Shown here: positions 60,238 through 64,000 of the stretch, one piece after another | Layout: every line of letters starts with the position of its first letter | Numbering within the stretch: position 1 is the stretch's first letter | DNA from: Streptomyces sp. NBC_01276 | GTDB taxonomy: Bacteria > Actinomycetota > Actinomycetes > Streptomycetales > Streptomycetaceae | DNA length: 64,000 nucleotides | Assembly (NCBI RefSeq): GCF_041435355.1 | Contig: NZ_CP108442.1 | Span: 6,508,501 to 6,572,500 of the forward strand | Direction: 5' to 3' | Position numbers and translations under genes: made by a program | The notes under the pieces: generated by a model | Told to the model about the DNA's origin: nothing | Seen by the model: the letters and a program-made list of their open reading frames with translations, nothing else | The model's database searches: none

Positions 60238-61701
60238 CTACAGGGCGGTGCGGGCCAGTGGGAGCGCTGCGAGGGTGAGGGCTTCGGGCTGCTGGTAGAT
60301 CAGGCGGCGCAGATCAACCTGGGCGCTGACGGCGGCGGTCTCGATCTGCGCGCACGCGGCGTCGAGCTGGGCGTCGGTCTCGGCGGAGACGGTCAGGAGT
60401 CCGGTGAGGGCGACGTCGGCGTGCCCGGCGATCAGCTGGCGTTCACGTTCCTTGACGTCCCCGTACTCGACGGAGTCAGCCTCGGAGTCGACCTGTCCGC
60501 GGCGCTGGCGCTCGGCGGCGTCGGCGATGATCGTGGCCTTGGTGCGCTGGACGTCGCGCAGCGCGGACTCGAGTCCCTGGGGCACGTATATAAGGGAGAA
60601 GGAGCGGCGCACGCCGGCGGTGAACATCAGCCCGTGCAGGAACCCGGACGTGGTCTCGGTGCGCGGCCAGTTCTCCACCCAGTAGGTGGCGTGACGAGCG
60701 CTGTCGGTGATGACGCGGTCGTACTCCTCGACCTGGACGACGGGACCTGCGGCGGCCGGTTCGGCCTCGGCCCTGCCGTGCTCGGACCACTGCTGCAGAC
60801 CGGCCAGGGCCTTGGGGTCGTACGCGGTGCGCACCACGGCGGCGATCTCGCGGGCGGTGAGCCAGCCGGTGACCATCAGTCCGGCGCCGCGCGCGGCCTG
60901 GGCGACGGATGCGGTGGTCTGCCCCAGCACGGTGAAGGCGCCGGGCAGTCCGCCGCCGGCCTGGGAGATGAGCCGCTTGGCGGCCTTCAGGTCCAGGGAG
61001 ATTGCCAGGTAGCTCTCGTGCGGGGCGGCGGCGGGCCCGGCGGAGGAGACGAGTTCGGAGTACACCTGCCCGGCGACCGGGGCCTGGGGGTGGCCGTGGG
61101 TGGTCCAGTGCCGGGTCAGGGTGTCGCCGCTGTCGGGGACGGTGCGTTCCAGGACCTGGACGGTGGCGATGTGGCCGCTGCGGGCGATGCCGGCCAGGGC
61201 TCGGCCCCACGAGGTGACGTTGCTGTTCTGGGTGGCGGGGTCGAGGAGGGCGAAGGCCCTGCTGGAGACGCGGGCGATGGCGGTCAGGGTCTGGGCGTGG
61301 GGGTCGTGGACGGCGGCGGCCTGAGATCCTGAGGGGGTGACCACGCGCAGCGAGGCGGCGGTGCCGGGCAGGTGGAGCACACCGTCGGTGCGGGGCCTGG
61401 ACACCGCGCGGGCCAGCCACAGGCTCTGGCCGGTGCGACGGCGCTGTGCGTAGCGCAGGACGATCGGCGCCCAGTCGATCAGGGAGCGGCCGTGGCGCCG
61501 GATGACGACGAGGGCTGCGACCGCGGCCCACAGGGGGGTCAGGGCGAGGGCGCCGACCAGGCCGGTGGACACCACGGTGGCCAGGAGAAGGGCGAGGGCC
61601 GTGGAGGTGAGGGTCAGCTGGGGCAGGGACAGGCCGAGCAGGATGCCGCGTCGCGACCTGTGGGGGAATTTGATCGTGAGGGGGAGGACAAGGTCAGACA
61701 A
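60238..61701 (-). CDS. SCO6880-family type IV secretion membrane protein
   Basis: A 487-residue protein with two early membrane spans (about 25-45 and 48-68, LTLTSTALALLLATVVSTGL, LALTPLWAAVAALVV) followed by a large cytoplasmic domain (LVSSAGPAAAPHESYLAISL, AARGAGLMVTGWLTAREIAA, LHGLMFTAGVRRSFSLIYVP). This is the SCO6880 family found beside VirB4 in Streptomyces; it probably corresponds to PrgI/VirB3 plus the N-terminal part of VirB4. TTG start with weak ribosome-binding site. Confidence 0.85.
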   Translation of the reverse strand: MSDLVLPLTIKFPHRSRRGILLGLSLPQLTLTSTALALLLATVVSTGLVGALALTPLWAAVAALVVIRRHGRSLIDWAPIVLRYAQRRRTGQSLWLARAVSRPRTDGVLHLPGTAASLRVVTPSGSQAAAVHDPHAQTLTAIARVSSRAFALLDPATQNSNVTSWGRALAGIARSGHIATVQVLERTVPDSGDTLTRHWTTHGHPQAPVAGQVYSELVSSAGPAAAPHESYLAISLDLKAAKRLISQAGGGLPGAFTVLGQTTASVAQAARGAGLMVTGWLTAREIAAVVRTAYDPKALAGLQQWSEHGRAEAEPAAAGPVVQVEEYDRVITDSARHATYWVENWPRTETTSGFLHGLMFTAGVRRSFSLIYVPQGLESALRDVQRTKATIIADAAERQRRGQVDSEADSVEYGDVKERERQLIAGHADVALTGLLTVSAETDAQLDAACAQIETAAVSAQVDLRRLIYQQPEALTLAALPLARTAL

Positions 61702-61733
61702 GGCGGAGTCCGCTTTCGGGGCACGGGGTTGGG

Positions 61734-61779
61734 ACCCGGGCGGGACACGGCATCGTGGTGCGGCGTGTCCCGCCCGGGT
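61734..61779 (-). terminator. 16-bp perfect hairpin inside the transfer operon
   Basis: ACCCGGGCGGGACACG (61734-61749) and CGTGTCCCGCCCGGGT (61764-61779) pair perfectly around a 14-base loop. It lies 17 bases after the SCO6881-like stop and 32 bases before the SCO6880-like start. No U-tract; it may set expression ratio or mRNA stability between channel subunits. Confidence 0.8.
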
Positions 61780-61796
61780 GGCGTGGACGGGTCCGG

Positions 61797-63137
61797 TCAG
61801 GAGCCGGTGGGCGAGGGACCGCTCGCGAAGGGGCTGCTCGCGGCCGGGCCCTGCGCGGGCGCGCCCTGCGGCGGGCCTTCCTGGGTGCTGCGGGGAGCGG
61901 GACCCGTACCGCCCGAACCGGAGGGGTCTGACGGGGAGGATCCGGTGCTTCCGCCGAGCTGGCCGCTGGTGTCCTGGCTCACGCTGGTCGGCGGGGGCTG
62001 AACCGCCTTGGTCAGCGCGTCGGTCGCCGCACCACCGCCAGAGGACGGCATCGGGGCGCTGTTCTGCTCGCCTCCGGATCCGCCGCTGGGGTTGGCCGCG
62101 ATGTCACCAGGGAAGCCCGCCGGGCCCTGCGGTGCTGCGCCGGCTCCGGCCGCTGCACCGGCTCCGCCTGTGGCGGCCATAGCGGCGGCCTTGCGGGCTG
62201 CCTGCTCGGTGTGCTGCTTGGCCATCTGCGCACCGGTGCCGCCGGCTCGGTGGATCGACTCGCCGTCGGTGCCCTCAGCCGCCCAGTGGACGAACTTGAA
62301 CGTGGCGTACGGGCAGAGCAGGACCATCATCATGATCACGACTCCGGCGAGGCAGTCGGCGAGGGCGCCGAGGCCGTCCTTGGCCTGGGTCTGGCCGAGG
62401 GCGGAGATGCCCAGGAGGAACACGATCGTCATCAGCAACTTACTGACCACGAGCGTGGCGGTGGCTTCGATCCAGCCCCGGCGCCAGCGCCGCGCGGCCT
62501 CCCAGCCGCCTCCGGCCCCGGCGAATACCGCGAGGGTGACGAGGACGAGGATGCCGACCTTGCGGACCATCATCACGCACCAGTAGAGGATGGCCCCGAT
62601 GCCGGCTCCGAGGCCGACGATGCCGGGGATCATCCAGCCCAGCGGCACCATCGAGGCGACGGAGCTGGCCTTGACCATGCGGCGTACCGCCTCTTCGATC
62701 GAGGTGCCCGCTGCCGCGAACAATCCGTCACTCAAGGCGTCGACGACTTCGATGGCGACGGTGGTGCCGGCGATGGCGACGAAGCAGAAGATCACGCCGC
62801 CGGCGGTGCCCGTGAAGGCCTGGGTCAGGGCCTGGCCGTCGCGCCGGATCGCGGCCCGGATGAGCTGGGCGCAGAAGGTGGCGACCAGGATGGTCAGGCC
62901 GATGGGCAGCAGCAGCTCGTAGTTGTCGACGAACCAGCCTGCTCGCAGGTCAACCTTGGTGGTGGCGTTGACGGCCTCGGCGGCGAGGTCGGCGGCTGCG
63001 GCGGCGAACTCGCCGCAGCTCTTGGCGATCCAGTTGCCGATGCCCTCGGTGATGGCCTTGCCCGGGTCGGAGACGAAGTCGATGGCGTCGGCGGCCGAGC
63101 ACAGCTTGCTGGCGAGGGGGATGGAACAGAAGTCCAC
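61797..63137 (-). CDS. SCO6881-family polytopic transfer protein (VirB6/TrbL-like)
   Basis: A 446-residue membrane protein, GTG start with AGGAGG upstream. Several hydrophobic spans between about residue 70 and 295 (YELLLPIGLTILVATFCAQL, GVIFCFVAIAGTTVAIEVVD, MIPGIVGLGAGIGAILYWCV, LLMTIVFLLGISALG, LAGVVIMMMVLLCPYATFKF), then a 150-residue Gly/Ser/Pro/Ala-rich tail. Fits the SCO6881 inner-membrane channel protein next to SCO6880 and VirB4. Confidence 0.85.
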   Translation of the reverse strand: MDFCSIPLASKLCSAADAIDFVSDPGKAITEGIGNWIAKSCGEFAAAAADLAAEAVNATTKVDLRAGWFVDNYELLLPIGLTILVATFCAQLIRAAIRRDGQALTQAFTGTAGGVIFCFVAIAGTTVAIEVVDALSDGLFAAAGTSIEEAVRRMVKASSVASMVPLGWMIPGIVGLGAGIGAILYWCVMMVRKVGILVLVTLAVFAGAGGGWEAARRWRRGWIEATATLVVSKLLMTIVFLLGISALGQTQAKDGLGALADCLAGVVIMMMVLLCPYATFKFVHWAAEGTDGESIHRAGGTGAQMAKQHTEQAARKAAAMAATGGAGAAAGAGAAPQGPAGFPGDIAANPSGGSGGEQNSAPMPSSGGGAATDALTKAVQPPPTSVSQDTSGQLGGSTGSSPSDPSGSGGTGPAPRSTQEGPPQGAPAQGPAASSPFASGPSPTGS

Positions 63138-63169
63138 TGGAGGGATACCTCCTTGTCGTCAGTGGCGTA

Positions 63170-63853
63170 TTACGGGGCGACGCTCGGGGCGAGGGAGACC
63201 AGGGCGCAGTCGGAGCTGGGTCGGCACTGGACAGCGAGGGTGACGGCGCGGTCCTCGGCGCCGCCCCCGCCGCCCTTCCAGGCGATGGTCTGCTTGCCGG
63301 TGACGGTGACCGCGTAGATGTACGCCTCGGTGATCGCGGACGGGTTCTCGGCGAGGGCCTGCTTGAACGCCGAGGGGAAGTGGGCCTCGCCCACGGCGGC
63401 GGTGGCGTACTGGGCGTTGTCGGCCATGCGCGACCACAGCACCGGGTCCGGGACCTGCCCGGAGATCGCCGTCCAGTCGGTGTACTTCGTCTCGCTGGTC
63501 ATCCACGCGTTCATGCCGGCGAGGTGCTGGTCACGGCTGGTGGTGCGGGTGTCGTACGACCAGAGCATCACCGCCGCCGCCCTGGCGTAGGCGAGCGGGT
63601 CGGTGAGCTTGGGCGGCGCCGGGACCGAGCCCGTACCGGCGGAAGGCTTCGGGGCCGTGGCGGCGGGCGAGCTCGGCGCGGGGGTTGCGGGGGACACGCC
63701 GGTCTTGCTCTGGCCGCCGCGGGAGGTGAACCAGGCGGTCAGTCCGGCGGCCCCGAGGAGCGCGGTGATGACCACGGCGGCGACGAGGATCCGTCGCCCG
63801 GTCGTCCAGTGCGTGGTGGCCCGGTGCAAGGGGGAGAGGGAACGTTTCGGCAC
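63170..63853 (-). CDS. Membrane-anchored transfer protein (SCO6882-like position)
   Basis: A 227-residue protein. GTG 63853 shares bases with the upstream stop (TAGTG) and begins PKRSLSPLHRATTHWTTGRR before a single span (ILVAAVVITALLGAAGLTAW). A Ser/Pro linker leads to an extracytoplasmic domain (AAVMLWSYDTRTTSRDQHLA, ALAENPSAITEAYIYAVTVT). Single-span topology and position suggest a VirB8-like or assembly component. Confidence 0.75.
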   Translation of the reverse strand: MPKRSLSPLHRATTHWTTGRRILVAAVVITALLGAAGLTAWFTSRGGQSKTGVSPATPAPSSPAATAPKPSAGTGSVPAPPKLTDPLAYARAAAVMLWSYDTRTTSRDQHLAGMNAWMTSETKYTDWTAISGQVPDPVLWSRMADNAQYATAAVGEAHFPSAFKQALAENPSAITEAYIYAVTVTGKQTIAWKGGGGGAEDRAVTLAVQCRPSSDCALVSLAPSVAP

Positions 63854-64000
63854 TACTTGACCTGCGTCCCGAGTGCGGAGAAGAACGCGACGATGCCGTT
63901 GGCGGCGCCCAGGCCCAGGGCGGCGCCCGCGGCTACGACGGCGCCCTTCTTGCCATTGGCCTCGGCCTGGTGGCCGCCGCTGTGGTGGCCCCAGGCCCAC
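63853..64000 (-). CDS. Small membrane protein, C-terminus only
   Basis: Only the last 48 residues are inside the window: a His/Gly-rich hydrophilic stretch (WAWGHHSGGHQAEANGKKGA) and then a hydrophobic span (VVAAGAALGLGAANGIVAFF) ending SALGTQVK. Its TAG overlaps the next GTG. Likely a small T4SS membrane subunit; the start lies beyond the right edge. Confidence 0.6.
   Translation of the reverse strand, partial: WAWGHHSGGHQAEANGKKGAVVAAGAALGLGAANGIVAFFSALGTQVK

Overview
The window looks like high-GC actinomycete DNA, almost certainly Streptomyces. Codon third positions are strongly G/C, starts include many GTG and TTG codons, and several genes belong to families typical of Streptomyces (SCO6880/SCO6881-type transfer proteins, DUF317 proteins, a HipA-like kinase remnant). 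It is a patchwork of accessory DNA. I see no housekeeping operon, tRNA, rRNA or CRISPR array.

Region 1 (1-7317) is the right end of a natural-product cluster. A divergent promoter at about 4033-4338 contains a 26-bp near-palindrome. To the left it drives two macrolide-type glycosyltransferases, a cytochrome P450 and the first codons of an ABC transporter. To the right it drives a 45-residue peptide ending in a Cys-rich core (ILCACCCSWCGC), an EpiD-like flavoprotein cysteine decarboxylase, a third glycosyltransferase and an NDP-sugar reductase/epimerase-like SDR. I read this as a glycosylated, decarboxylated RiPP pathway. Any ring- or azole-forming enzymes must lie outside the window. The two leftward glycosyltransferases share a virtually identical 0.55-kb 3' half.

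Region 2 (7213-26705) is a junkyard and defence island. It opens with a HipA-like kinase gene cut off after 34 codons, followed by phased repeats, hypothetical genes and a sigma-factor-like gene. Next come a complete ribosomal protein L4 copy fused to a trypsin-like protease and a Trypco1-like partner. Three neighbouring decayed genes (SDR, methyltransferase, HxlR regulator), all with amber stops, follow. Then come a membrane-bound patatin-like protein, an IS3 fragment, a large DEAH helicase with a nuclease-like tail, a nuclease-like gene broken by an amber stop, an unknown leader-like small protein and a DUF5655-type nuclease.

Region 3 (27033-31929) is a three-gene defence operon: a Gabija-like pair (OLD/TOPRIM ATPase-nuclease and UvrD-like helicase) followed by an extra PD-(D/E)XK-like protein.

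Region 4 (32330-64000) is a leftward-reading conjugative element of ICE or plasmid type. It carries a DnaB-N-domain protein, a C5 DNA methyltransferase, a T4CP coupling ATPase, a VirB4 ATPase, and SCO6880- and SCO6881-like membrane proteins. Between them lies an unusually large set of small paralogous proteins: at least five contain DUF317 and at least eight contain another recurring module of about 80 residues. Genes are packed with ATGA, GTGA and TTGA overlaps. At least five appear to start with CTG behind a good Shine-Dalgarno sequence. The element runs off the right edge.
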